A stretch of DNA of 64,000 nucleotides from Paenibacillus sp. SYP-B3998 (GTDB lineage: Bacteria > Bacillota > Bacilli > Paenibacillales > NBRC-103111). Both the position numbers and the translations under genes were made by a program. The DNA is taken from positions 1,364,001 through 1,428,000 of the forward strand of contig NZ_JAAIKC010000001.1 of the NCBI RefSeq assembly GCF_010820665.1, in the 5' to 3' direction. The notes under the pieces are model-generated. The model saw only the letters and a list, made by a program, of their open reading frames with translations, was not told the origin of the DNA and did not search any database. Position 1 is the first letter of the stretch; each line of letters opens with the position of its first letter. Below, one piece after another: positions 17,182 to 25,174 of this stretch.

Positions 17182-17219
17182 AATATACACTATGAGGAAT
17201 ATTCCTGTAAAGGAATATT
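17182..17219 (-). promoter_or_regulatory. ArsR-type operator overlapping promoter of the SRPBCC-DoxX operon
   Basis: A perfect inverted repeat with AATATTCCT (17198-17206) and AGGAATATT (17211-17219) around a 4-bp centre. On the minus strand the centre forms the -35 box TTTACA (17211-17206), with TATATT (17187-17182) as -10 after 18 bp. The same layout occurs at 32839-32876 before the intact ArsR gene. Confidence 0.8.
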
Positions 17220-17267
17220 TGAAACGGGTTGGTTTACTTTGTGTGGCTTTTGAGCGGCAATCTCATA

Positions 17268-17320
17268 AATAATAGCCAGCCAGTTGTAAGGATTGCTCCT
17301 TCGACTAGCTGGCTATTATT
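17268..17320 (-). terminator. Terminator of the minus-strand BtrH-like operon
   Basis: A perfect 13-bp stem (17268-17280 with 17308-17320) with AATAATAGCCAGC arms; flanked by A/T on both sides, so possibly bidirectional. It lies just after the small peptide frame. Confidence 0.75.
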
Positions 17321-17352
17321 GTCATGATTACGTTTGATGCTCAGGAATTAAA

Positions 17353-17412
17353 TTAGTTGTTAAGATTGTTGTTAGTGTTATTGCTAAGGTTGTTAGCTAC
17401 TGAATTCGTCAT
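17353..17412 (-). CDS. 19-residue Asn-rich peptide, possible precursor or signal
   Basis: A tiny frame reading MTNSVANNLSNNTNNNLNN (9 of 19 residues Asn). It starts 30 bp after the stop of the BtrH-like gene and has a near-perfect ribosome binding site, AAGGGGGTGAC, ending 4-5 nt before the ATG with optimal spacing from its G-run. A strong terminator follows 33 bp after its stop. Position, spacing and SD strength argue for real translation as the last gene of a three-gene operon. No family recognised. Confidence 0.55.
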   Translation of the reverse strand: MTNSVANNLSNNTNNNLNN

Positions 17413-17442
17413 TATGTCACCCCCTTTCAGTTAGTAGAAAGT

Positions 17443-18468
17443 CTAAGCACTGATGATTTTGCTGCTAAAGGTCAGCGCGTCTTGTTCCTCTTGTTGCAAT
17501 GTACTGATTTTGTTAATCATTCGCTCTAGCATCTTAGATTGTGAGTCATTTTTGAGATGCCTGCTCTTTAACAACATATTTGCTGCTACTTTCCAACTTT
17601 GAGCAACCTCTTTGTACATATTCATTAATGCATCGATTTCATCAGCCAAGTGGACGCCTCTTTGTAAAAATTCGGCGTATAGGTATCTATTATTCGCCAT
17701 ACTTACAAATGAATAATAAAAGGAGTCCAAATATTGACTAGGCAAGTTTCCATGTTCATTCATATAAGCATGGTATTTCTGAATAAAATGCTCGATATTC
17801 TGAATTCCGCTTCGTACGTCAGCCTGTTCACTCGCATAGACAAACGAAGTGCCCTGGTCGTTCCCCGCCAAATTATTATTATTTAATTGGAGAACTTCAA
17901 ATAAACTAGTTCGCTCAATAATCTTAGAGAAATGCTGACAATCAATCCATGCCAACCCATGCCGTTGATTTTCGCTATAGGATAAAAAGGGGGACAAATC
18001 GATTGCACGGTAAAATTCCTCTTTGATTATTTTATCCTTGACTTGGTAATAGTCATCTATGAAAGTGTAGCTTTCCTCGTCATAAGCCAGAATAGTGATG
18101 CAATGAAACGAATGATTACTCATATAGCCGGAATTATATCTCAGTTCGAAATTATCGACAAAAGTGATGACAGGTTCACCCGTATCAAGAATAGCATGGA
18201 GTTGATTAATGAAGGCTTCTGTTTCGTTACTTCGGTAAGTAGTTAAGGCGATTTGATCGATTAAGCGAACTTCTTCTTCAAGTGGTAAATATCGAGGGAT
18301 GAAAATACCAATTTCATTAATGTCATCGGATTGGTAAATAAATCCGCATTGCTTCCAAACACTTAAATAGTGCTCAAGTTTCTTGTAATCTAGTATATTA
18401 CTTACGGCTAATGTATAGCAGTTTTCACCAGGATGTCTGTTAATTCTAGGCATCATGTCTAAGGGCAT
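17443..18468 (-). CDS. BtrH N-terminal-like (papain-fold) protein
   Basis: A 341-residue protein whose first ~145 residues look like the BtrH_N / C39-peptidase-like fold: a Cys at 17 in HPGENCYTLAVSNIL, then VITFVDNFELRY, a His at 119/122 in SNHSFHCITILAYDEE and Asp at 138-139 in TFIDDYY, giving a plausible Cys-His-Asp triad. BtrH in butirosin biosynthesis is an acyltransferase; many relatives lie in peptide or aminoglycoside clusters. The C-terminal half is helical and ends with a coiled-coil-like stretch. It starts 4 bp after the upstream gene and precedes the 19-residue peptide gene. Confidence 0.65.
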   Translation of the reverse strand: MPLDMMPRINRHPGENCYTLAVSNILDYKKLEHYLSVWKQCGFIYQSDDINEIGIFIPRYLPLEEEVRLIDQIALTTYRSNETEAFINQLHAILDTGEPVITFVDNFELRYNSGYMSNHSFHCITILAYDEESYTFIDDYYQVKDKIIKEEFYRAIDLSPFLSYSENQRHGLAWIDCQHFSKIIERTSLFEVLQLNNNNLAGNDQGTSFVYASEQADVRSGIQNIEHFIQKYHAYMNEHGNLPSQYLDSFYYSFVSMANNRYLYAEFLQRGVHLADEIDALMNMYKEVAQSWKVAANMLLKSRHLKNDSQSKMLERMINKISTLQQEEQDALTFSSKIISA

Positions 18469-18471
18469 CCT

Positions 18472-19029
18472 CTACGCAGCTCCTCCCAAAGTTATAGCAA
18501 AAATATGAATACACGGATTGTCAGGAAAAAGAATCTTATCTATGTTTACGCTTTCATTTAAAGGTATCGATTGAAACCATATCGTCGGCTTCAACGATTC
18601 AACGAATTGCCCTCTGTTGGTACACATGCCGTCACATCGAAAAGCAATAGACTCCCCGAAGCAGGCATTATTGGACAACCAATCACTTAAACCAATCTTT
18701 ATTGGCAGCGCCCGGTCATTGTTCGCTAACAGGAATGTCTCATTGAAGTAGCCATTATCTGCCGCTCCAAGAACGAAAACATGAGTGTATGGTTGACTAG
18801 ACGGATTGATTTCAATTTCTTGGTTAAAAGATTCTACGTTGTTGTAAGGAGCTTCGAGAGATGGAAACAAGAAGGGGATATCATTTACATAAACCAGGCT
18901 AGTATCAGGTAATTGATCGATTGGATAAGAAGAACCCAATGCGGTGAAATTAGCCGGTGTCCGGCCATCTTTATATCCAAAACCATTATTACCGAAATGC
19001 TCGTCCAAATTGATGTGAGTATAAATCAA
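18472..19029 (-). CDS. Jelly-roll-like (sugar-binding-type) protein of unknown function
   Basis: A 185-residue protein resembling the beta-sandwich domain seen attached to some glycoside hydrolases: THINLDEHFGNNGFG at the start, then SYPIDQLPDTSLVYVNDIPF, VFVLGAADNGYF and KIGLSDWLS. Resemblance is by pattern only. A TTG start at 19029 follows GAGGGGAG by 8 nt; the in-frame ATGs upstream (19053, 19047) lack a usable site. First gene of the operon with the BtrH-like protein; its stop is 3 bp before the next ATG. Confidence 0.6.
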   Translation of the reverse strand: MIYTHINLDEHFGNNGFGYKDGRTPANFTALGSSYPIDQLPDTSLVYVNDIPFLFPSLEAPYNNVESFNQEIEINPSSQPYTHVFVLGAADNGYFNETFLLANNDRALPIKIGLSDWLSNNACFGESIAFRCDGMCTNRGQFVESLKPTIWFQSIPLNESVNIDKILFPDNPCIHIFAITLGGAA

Positions 19030-19179
19030 AATAAACGCTCCCCTCATGACCATTGGTAAATTAAATGAGAAAAATTGTTATTTTATAATTATATTAACTA
19101 TCAATTACATTTATTGCAAGCAATTTTTTCTTGGATTGCTCATCTAACAATTCATCGGAAAAAGGGAGGACCACGGTCC

Positions 19180-19638
19180 CTAACCCAGCAAGTTTACGTT
19201 TGTTTCTTCCAACGAAGGGATAAGAAATTTATGATCGATTGGAGAAGACATCACGATTAGAATCGTGTAAGTCCCATATTTATCACATTGATTTCCGAAT
19301 TCTTCAAGGGATTGTGTGGAGTCGGATATGACTTTTAATAAGTAGTTGTGCTCGCCACTTATGCGGTAACATTCGACAACATCGGGTGTAGAGCGGCAGA
19401 AATCAAGAAATGCCAAACATTCTCTTGTACGAAATAAGATATAAGCGGAAGCAAGCTTTCCGATTTTTTCAGGGGATACAACGGTGCGATACTCGTTGAT
19501 GATCCCTTTTTCCTCCAAACGTCTAACTCTTTCGGTTACTGCGGGTTGTGATAAACCTACACACTTGCCTAGTTCTGTCATAGAAATTCTCGCCTGGCTC
19601 TGCAGGTGGGAAAGGATTTGCTTATCAACATAGTCCAT
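19180..19638 (-). CDS. Lrp/AsnC-family transcriptional regulator
   Basis: A 152-residue feast/famine regulator: N-terminal winged helix (YVDKQILSHLQSQARISMTE, GLSQPAVTERVRRLEEKGII) and a C-terminal RAM ligand-binding domain (VECYRISGEHNYLLKVISDS). Divergently placed to the serine-hydrolase gene, so it probably controls that gene and itself, with an amino acid or similar ligand. Also upstream of the BtrH-like operon on the same strand (150-bp gap). Confidence 0.92.
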   Translation of the reverse strand: MDYVDKQILSHLQSQARISMTELGKCVGLSQPAVTERVRRLEEKGIINEYRTVVSPEKIGKLASAYILFRTRECLAFLDFCRSTPDVVECYRISGEHNYLLKVISDSTQSLEEFGNQCDKYGTYTILIVMSSPIDHKFLIPSLEETNVNLLG

Positions 19639-19810
19639 CGAAATAGACTCTTTTAAATTTAAGTTTTTTTTAATGAAATAACTTTATTTACTACGTCAAA
19701 AGCCTCATTTAACTGGATTTCCTTATGTAAAATGAATAACTTAATTTATATAATATACTAACAATAGTAAAGCGATCAAGGCTTTAACTATTCGGAAAGG
19801 ATGAGGAACG

Positions 19811-20986
19811 ATGAACGAGATCAATTTAAACAAAATGAATGGAACCTATTTAGAGGCTCGCATTGACGAAGTAATCGAACGAACGCTTGCCGATAAGCGG
19901 TTGGTCGGTGCTGTCATTAAGGTTTCGATAGATGGGGGGCTAGTATATAACCGTGCAGCAGGCTTTGCAAACCGAGAGTTGAACCAGCCTATGCGAGAAA
20001 ATGCCATATTCCGGCTAGCATCGGTTTCCAAACCAATCGTTTCTATGGCGGCCCTAGTGTTAGTTGGACAAGGTCGTCTACAACTGGATGATCCTGTGGA
20101 TCATTGGCTCCCAGAGTTTCGTCCACGCTTACGCAATGGTGATTTCGCAAGATTGACCGTTCGACATTTGTTGACACATACTGCAGGTCTGACTTACCGC
20201 TTTTTTCAGGAAGAGAATGGCCCTTACCAACTGGCTGGAGTATCGGACGGTATGGATAACGTTGGCATTACTTTGGAGGAGAATCTACGCCGTCTTGCTT
20301 CTGTTCCACTCCTCTATACGCCAGGAAACGAGTGGAAATATTCCATCGCGACTGATGTGTTGGGCGGGGTCATTGAGAAGGTGGCAGACGCGCCACTTAG
20401 TGAAGCTATACATTCACTGGTAACAAAGCCGCTTGGCATGAACGACACTGGTTTTACTGCAGTCGACCCAGCGCGGCTAGCCATCGCCTACACCAATGAT
20501 GTTCCAGAGCCAAGACGTATAGAAGATCCCGACAGGATTGCCTTTTTGGAAGGCACGGCGGGCTTCCAACTTGCTCCTGGCCGGGCACTTGACAGATCTG
20601 CCTATCCTTCCGGGGGGGCTGGCATGGTTGGCAGCGCAGGGGATTTTTTGGAGCTGCTAGAAACGCTACGCAAGGGTGGAGAGTCACTGGTTCCTGAGTA
20701 TCTGGTTCGTGAAATGACGACCAACCAAATCGGTGATCTACCCATGTCCTATTGGCCAGGAAGAGGCTTCGGACTAGGCATTACGATTCTAAAAGATCCT
20801 GTCGCTGCTAACACGCCAGAATCTCCGGGTACTTGGCGCATGGGAGGCACTTATGGCCATTCGTGGTTCGTCGATCCACAGCAGCGTCTTAGTGTTGTCG
20901 CATTCACCAATACCGCTCTGGAAGGCATGTCGGGCCAATTTACTATTGATCTCTGTGAAGCCGTTTATGCCGGGATACATCAGTAA
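19811..20986 (+). CDS. Serine hydrolase, class C beta-lactamase/EstB-like family
   Basis: A 391-residue penicillin-binding-protein-fold hydrolase. Seen: the SxxK motif in LASVSKPIVSM, the Tyr motif in WKYSIATDVLGG (YSx in place of YxN) and a C-terminal GGTYGHSWFVDP that replaces KTG, a set typical of EstB-type esterases/transesterases rather than true beta-lactamases. No signal peptide, so cytoplasmic. AAAGGATGAGG precedes the ATG. A TATAAT at 19749-19754 may be its -10. Divergent from the Lrp gene. Confidence 0.88.
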   Translation: MNEINLNKMNGTYLEARIDEVIERTLADKRLVGAVIKVSIDGGLVYNRAAGFANRELNQPMRENAIFRLASVSKPIVSMAALVLVGQGRLQLDDPVDHWLPEFRPRLRNGDFARLTVRHLLTHTAGLTYRFFQEENGPYQLAGVSDGMDNVGITLEENLRRLASVPLLYTPGNEWKYSIATDVLGGVIEKVADAPLSEAIHSLVTKPLGMNDTGFTAVDPARLAIAYTNDVPEPRRIEDPDRIAFLEGTAGFQLAPGRALDRSAYPSGGAGMVGSAGDFLELLETLRKGGESLVPEYLVREMTTNQIGDLPMSYWPGRGFGLGITILKDPVAANTPESPGTWRMGGTYGHSWFVDPQQRLSVVAFTNTALEGMSGQFTIDLCEAVYAGIHQ

Positions 20987-20993
20987 ATATTGA

Positions 20994-21038
20994 ACGCAAA
21001 AGCCTTAGTGCGGAATTAACCGGGCAAGGCTTTTGCGT
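20994..21038 (+). terminator. Hairpin terminator after the serine hydrolase
   Basis: A perfect 13-bp stem, 20994-21006 with 21026-21038; T content lies inside the right arm (CTTTTGCG), so termination efficiency is uncertain. Confidence 0.65.
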
Positions 21039-21063
21039 AGTACGTTTTATAGGAGTGATTAAT

Positions 21064-22272
21064 TTGGTTCAATTAAGTTCAACGAAAAGCTCCGTAAACC
21101 CAATATTCTTTATTGCTCTGGGCCTATTCGGTGTTTATACTATAGAATTTGGCGTTGTTGGGATCCTGCCGGCTATTATTGAACGTTACAATATCACTAC
21201 AGCTCAAGCGGGAATGCTCGTTGGTGTATTTGCGCTCGTCATCGCACTGTTTGGTCCTTTTATGGTTCTGCTGCTTACTAAATATAATCGTAAAACCGTA
21301 TTGATGACGTCTTTATTCATTTTTGCTGGGAGCAGTTTACTGTCAGCTTATGCACCCAATTTTTATTGGTTGATAGCGCTTCGTATCATCCCAGCATTGT
21401 TTCATCCCGTATATTTTTCATTAGCCTTTGTAACTGTGGTTTCACTTTACCCGAAAGAGAAGGCTGCTCAAGCTTCGGCCAAAGCATTTGTCGGCACTAG
21501 CATGGGAATGGTACTCGGAGTTCCGATTACAACGTATATGGCTGCCCATTTTTCATTCGAGTCTTCGTTTATATTCTGTACGATTGTAAATACCGCTGCT
21601 GGTATCGGAATCGCCACCATGCTTCCGAAAGCGCCAAAGGCTGAGAAAGTCTCTTACGGTGAGCAATTCGGCATTTTGCGTAAAGGTTCCCTTTGGTTAA
21701 ATTGTGGAGCCTCTACTTTCATATTTGCGGCTATGTTTTCTGTGTATAGCTATTCTGCTGAATATTTAGGACAAGTAATGGGGATGAGTAGAGAAGTTGT
21801 TAGTGTCATGCTTGTCGTTTTTGGCATTGGAGGTATTGCAGGCAATTTGTTGGCCGGAAAACTGATTGGAAGGAATAGGGTGAGAACGACCTTTTTTTAC
21901 CCGATTGCGCTGTCATTCTCTTTTTTATTGCTTTATTTAGGAGAGTCATCTTTCGTCACTATGAGTATCATTATTATTTTATGGGGAGCCACGCATACGA
22001 GCGGCTTGATCATAACCCAGATTTGGTTAACGTCTGAGGCCCCAGAAGCTCCTGAATTCGCCACGGGGTTGTATATTTCATTTATTAATCTTGGTGTGTC
22101 GATCGGTTCTGTAGTTGGTGGGTGGTTTATTTCCCATGCAGGCTTGCAAGGAACCATATGGAGTGGATTACTTTTTAGTGGCTTGGCTCTTGTTTGTATA
22201 GTCATAAGAATAGTGTGCTTCAACCAAAAAGGGTTGAAGGTACCACAGGTATCAAAACGAGGTACAGCATAA
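21064..22272 (+). CDS. MFS transporter, DHA1 (AraJ/YdhP-like)
   Basis: A 402-residue major facilitator with 12 predicted membrane segments. Seen: FGVYTIEFGVVGILP in TM1 and the motif-A-like loop LLTKYNRKTVLM between TM2 and TM3, typical of the arabinose/drug efflux DHA1 group. TTG at 21064 is preferred since AGGAG (21050-21054) is ~9 nt upstream; the GTG at 21055 is too close. Likely exports a small molecule; substrate unknown. Confidence 0.9.
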   Translation: MVQLSSTKSSVNPIFFIALGLFGVYTIEFGVVGILPAIIERYNITTAQAGMLVGVFALVIALFGPFMVLLLTKYNRKTVLMTSLFIFAGSSLLSAYAPNFYWLIALRIIPALFHPVYFSLAFVTVVSLYPKEKAAQASAKAFVGTSMGMVLGVPITTYMAAHFSFESSFIFCTIVNTAAGIGIATMLPKAPKAEKVSYGEQFGILRKGSLWLNCGASTFIFAAMFSVYSYSAEYLGQVMGMSREVVSVMLVVFGIGGIAGNLLAGKLIGRNRVRTTFFYPIALSFSFLLLYLGESSFVTMSIIIILWGATHTSGLIITQIWLTSEAPEAPEFATGLYISFINLGVSIGSVVGGWFISHAGLQGTIWSGLLFSGLALVCIVIRIVCFNQKGLKVPQVSKRGTA

Positions 22273-22313
22273 TCATTAGCCCAAGAAACTAACTAATTTT
22301 TTATAAAAGCAAA

Positions 22314-22345
22314 CAAAGCAGGCGCCTTAGCGACCTGCTTTTGTC
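22314..22345 (+). terminator. Terminator after the MFS gene
   Basis: AAGCAGG and CCTGCTT pair around an 11-nt loop, then TTGTCATTT. Confidence 0.7.
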
Positions 22346-22619
22346 ATTTCATTAACTATCAAATTACTGGGTATCCGTTAATTTGAAAAATAAATCTTGA
22401 AGTTCAGATATGGGATAGAAGCGAAATGAAACATAGAACTAATATGTGATTTATGAAAAATTATAGTAATCAAAAGCTTAATATCCATAATTTACCGCGA
22501 ATTCGCGCTCATAGATGGCGCTTACTTTCTTTAGAACTTTTCTGCCTTGATTGAGAAACTTCAGTTCTATAACTTGGTCTTTCACAAGGTAGATACCTGT
22601 CATTTCCTTGTTTTTGCCC
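22346..22619 (+). other. AT-rich intergenic stretch
   Basis: No supported gene. The last ~60 bp may hold the decayed 5' end of the esterase pseudogene: one frame reads RYLSFPCFCPGG into it. Confidence 0.4.
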
Positions 22620-23092
22620 AGGGGGACTTATTATTTTTTTGCATGGTATGGATATGAGGGGCGAAGAAGTTACCCAGGTATCAAATAATGCTTGAAATTG
22701 CTAACGAAGGTAAAATAGCATTAACATTCATTATTGCGGTTCCCCAATGTCCAAGTGGGTCTTTTTGGAATATGGAACGTGATGCTGTTACCGCTTTGAT
22801 TGCAGAGATTACGACTAATCGCCGAGTAGATTCAAGCCGTATTTATGCAATTGGATATAGTTTAGGCAGGCAAATATCAAAAGCCGCTAGGCTAAAAATG
22901 CGCCTGTTTGGGCCTTTCATGGGGAGAGAGATGAGAACAGATGACAAGTATGGTAACTGCAGTAGAACAACATGGAGGAGGTGTAAGATTAACTGTTTAG
23001 CTGACCGTGGGTATGACATCATGAAGGAAACATTGAGCAATCCAGAACTATATATTTGGTTGACAGAACAAAGAAGTCGATATGCGTTATAA
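22620..23092 (+). pseudogene. Decayed alpha/beta-hydrolase (PHB-depolymerase/prolyl-oligopeptidase-like esterase)
   Basis: Pieces of one family lie in different frames. Frame 1 near 22620-22689: GGLIIFLHGMDMRGEEVTQV (oxyanion HG). Frame 2 from 22688: VPQCPSGSFWNMERDAVTAL, RVDSSRIYAIGYSLGRQ (nucleophile Ser in GYSLG, normally GYSMGG). The middle is deleted, then MVTAVEQHGGGVRLTV in another frame and finally the C-terminus DRGYDIMKETLSNPELYIWL (catalytic His expected after DRG replaced by Tyr). At least two frameshifts and a deletion; no active enzyme can be made. Confidence 0.82.
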
Positions 23093-23285
23093 ACAAAATA
23101 ATGAGAACACAGCGTCGAATCAGAGGAAATATTGGGACTTGGTAGATTGTATAGGTTAGTAAATTGTAACGCACAGAAAAAAGGTACTAGGCAAAGTTAG
23201 TACTTATTATAAACTAGGAAAAGCCTTAACATGGACTGTGCAGGATGAAACTAAAATTTCCTAGACTAATAATAGGTGGTTGAGC

Positions 23286-23924
23286 ATGAATCTTCTTCTA
23301 CTAATCGCACCAACTATTTCCATTTATGCAGGTTTGTATTTATTTCAAAGCGTACCTGTTACTTTCGCATTGTTCTATGGTTGCCTCTTACTCATTCCTA
23401 TTTTATTTAAATCAATGGGCTTGAGATGCCTAACGTATAAGGCCTCAGTGCTTAATATCAGTATAGGGATTGGTCTTGGGGCTCTTTGTTTAGTAAGTAT
23501 TATTACTGGAGGAGTACTGTTTCATAATGAACTATTTGACTCTTCACAACTTTGGTTATTGTTGAAGAATTGGGGATTTACTGGGGAATACACAGTGCTT
23601 CTTGTTTTGGTACTTACTTTGGTGAATCCTGTTCTGGAGGAGATGTACTGGCGTGGGTTTATTTTGCAAAAGCTTGATAAAATAAAGTATAAGGTAACGA
23701 TCTCTTCTTTATTTTATAGCCTGTACCATTTTTTGGTCTTACTACCTATGTTTAAAGGTCCTTATCCTGTAATTTTCTTTTTACTGGTCTTCCTCGCTGG
23801 AATGATATGGGGAAGAATGGTTATCAAGTACCGTACATTGTGGGGTTCTATCATTAGCCATTCGTTGGCAGACATAGGTATTATTATGATCTATTTTAAA
23901 TACTGCTATGATTGTAATAATTGA
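23286..23924 (+). CDS. CPBP-family intramembrane metalloprotease
   Basis: A 212-residue polytopic membrane protein of the CAAX-protease/bacteriocin-processing (CPBP, Abi) family. Seen: motif 1 PVLEEMYWRGFIL (EExxxR), motif 2 YSLYHFLVLLP and motif 3 IISHSLADIGIIMI (conserved His). ATG 23286 follows AGGTGG by 7 nt; the TTG at 23280 is too close. Such proteases process membrane substrates or give bacteriocin immunity; no target is obvious here. It lies between two pseudogenes. Confidence 0.87.
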   Translation: MNLLLLIAPTISIYAGLYLFQSVPVTFALFYGCLLLIPILFKSMGLRCLTYKASVLNISIGIGLGALCLVSIITGGVLFHNELFDSSQLWLLLKNWGFTGEYTVLLVLVLTLVNPVLEEMYWRGFILQKLDKIKYKVTISSLFYSLYHFLVLLPMFKGPYPVIFFLLVFLAGMIWGRMVIKYRTLWGSIISHSLADIGIIMIYFKYCYDCNN

Positions 23925-24339
23925 TGTTGATGTTTCATTTCGATAACGATACTTGGTGGGATGGCAAGCGGATTTTTGGCGACAACAAGACATGGCAAGG
24001 GTTTGTTGGGATGAGCGGGTTGACTGCACTCTGGTTCGGTATCATGGGGGAGTTGGCGAGTCAATGGACTTGGTTAAGAGAAATCTCCTTACTGCCGTGG
24101 GATCGTCATCAAACACCGTATACCGAATTGAGTTATGGGATGTTGTGGGGATTCGCAAATGTACTGTTCGAACTGCCACGCAGATTCGGTAATCGGCTGT
24201 ATGTGGTTACTTTTATTTTCTATCCTTTGACTGGATGGGAAGCGTTTTATTCCTTCTTATAGGCATATGGGTTCATTATGTAGTAAATCTACTTTTATAT
24301 GTAGTCGGTTTGAAAAAACCAAGCGGGATGAATTGCTGA
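23921..24339 (+). pseudogene. Decayed CDP-archaeol synthase-like (CarS/DUF46) gene
   Basis: The first frame (23921-24262) carries DGKRIFGDNKTWQGFVGM and WGFANVLFELP, the hallmark of the CarS/CdsA-like cytidylyltransferase family. After ELP the family's next conserved block appears in another frame as ADSVIGCMWLLLFSIL (normally IDQxDSxIG), then the C-terminus LFLLIGIWVHYVVNLLLYVV in a third shift, ending GLKKPSGMNC at 24339. The N-terminal membrane segment is missing, and there is an internal deletion and two frameshifts. In archaea CarS makes CDP-archaeol; bacterial relatives have no settled role. Confidence 0.75.
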
Positions 24340-24363
24340 TCTCGGATAAGTGTAGCGTGGCAT
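24333..24363 (+). promoter_or_regulatory. Sequence like the 3' half of a TPP riboswitch
   Basis: TTGCTGATCT-C-GGATAA-GTGT-AGCGTGG resembles the thi-box 3' half (CCTGATCTGGATAATGCCAGCG). The 5' half with CTGAGA was not found upstream. A terminator follows and the next gene is a YkoE-type ECF transporter subunit, a usual target of TPP control. A degenerate riboswitch or chance resemblance. Confidence 0.3.
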
Positions 24364-24366
24364 GTA

Positions 24367-24417
24367 AGGGGTTATCCTAGTGGTCGCTTCAGACCTTTTT
24401 GGATAGCCTCTTTTTTT
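24367..24417 (+). terminator. Terminator upstream of the ECF transporter operon
   Basis: AGGGGTTATCC (24367-24377) pairs with GGATAGCCTCT (24401-24411) and is followed by TTTTTT. GGATAA at 24344-24349 could compete for TTATCC in the left arm. Confidence 0.8.
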
Positions 24418-24450
24418 GACTAGAAAGAAATCACCCTAAATTGGCGGATA

Positions 24451-24500
24451 TTAACCGTATAGCAGCGGACTTTTCATAATAGTAATGATAATCTTTCTCA
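24451..24500 (+). promoter_or_regulatory. Putative promoter with Fur-box-like site
   Basis: TTAACC (24451-24456), 18 bp, CATAAT (24475-24480), then TGATAAT-C-TTTCTCA (24486-24500), which matches the 7-1-7 Fur-family consensus at 12 of 14 positions. It lies 35 bp before the ykoE-like start. Confidence 0.35.
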
Positions 24501-24534
24501 TGTAGGATAAACATTTGCTATTTGGAGGAAACTT

Positions 24535-25149
24535 ATGACCAATCATAGGGTAACATCTCAAGGTTCACCAGTTATATCGTCTTTTTTGCAAAAGAAGAAA
24601 AAACGGTGGAAAACAAAAGATATTCTCGTGGCAGGTATGATTGCGGTTGTTTTCGCATTTGTACAAGTAGGCGCTACGTATGCTTTCATGGCGATGGCTT
24701 CGTCCGTGGGACCAGCCTATGCTCGGTTACTGAATGGTTTCTGGTTTATGTCTGGCTTCATGGCGCTAACCATAATCCGCAAGCCAGGCATTGGCTTCGT
24801 TGCGCAGGCAATTGCGGGCCTCGTAATGACACCACTCACGCCATTCGGGATTATGATTTTATTCGGAACGGTATTAAATGGCATATTCACGGAATTGATT
24901 TTTCTTCTTACGCGATACAAACGTTATTCATATCCTGTCATGACCGTGGGGATGAGCGTACTCAGCCTCGTTTATACGCTTTTTGAATATGGACCCTCAG
25001 GCTATGGGGGACTAGCGTTACCCGTTCAGATCGGTATTTTGGCGTCTAGCGTGGTCAGTGGCGGGGTGTGTGGATGGTTGTGTAAACGGCTGACCGAGTC
25101 ACTTCTGAAAACTGGGATGCTGTCTGGATATACGAATGTCGATTCTTAG
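24535..25149 (+). CDS. ykoE: ECF transporter substrate-binding subunit, YkoE-like
   Basis: A 204-residue membrane protein with about five or six hydrophobic segments, of the YkoE type (S component for hydroxymethylpyrimidine/thiamine-related substrates). Seen: KTKDILVAGMIAVVFAFVQV, GPAYARLLNGFWFMSGFMAL, AQAIAGLVMTPLTPFG and YGPSGYGGLALPVQIG. Good GGAGG before ATG. First gene of a YkoE-D-C-like set; the ATPase gene follows with overlap. The assigned substrate rests on family membership only. Confidence 0.85.
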   Translation: MTNHRVTSQGSPVISSFLQKKKKRWKTKDILVAGMIAVVFAFVQVGATYAFMAMASSVGPAYARLLNGFWFMSGFMALTIIRKPGIGFVAQAIAGLVMTPLTPFGIMILFGTVLNGIFTELIFLLTRYKRYSYPVMTVGMSVLSLVYTLFEYGPSGYGGLALPVQIGILASSVVSGGVCGWLCKRLTESLLKTGMLSGYTNVDS

Positions 25150-25174
25150 ACGGGTAAGGGAAGATAAGGCTTCG

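Noticed and set aside
19811-20986. Calling the serine hydrolase an antibiotic-resistance beta-lactamase
   Set aside because: No signal peptide, altered YxN motif and a C-terminal HSW pattern fit EstB-type esterases better.
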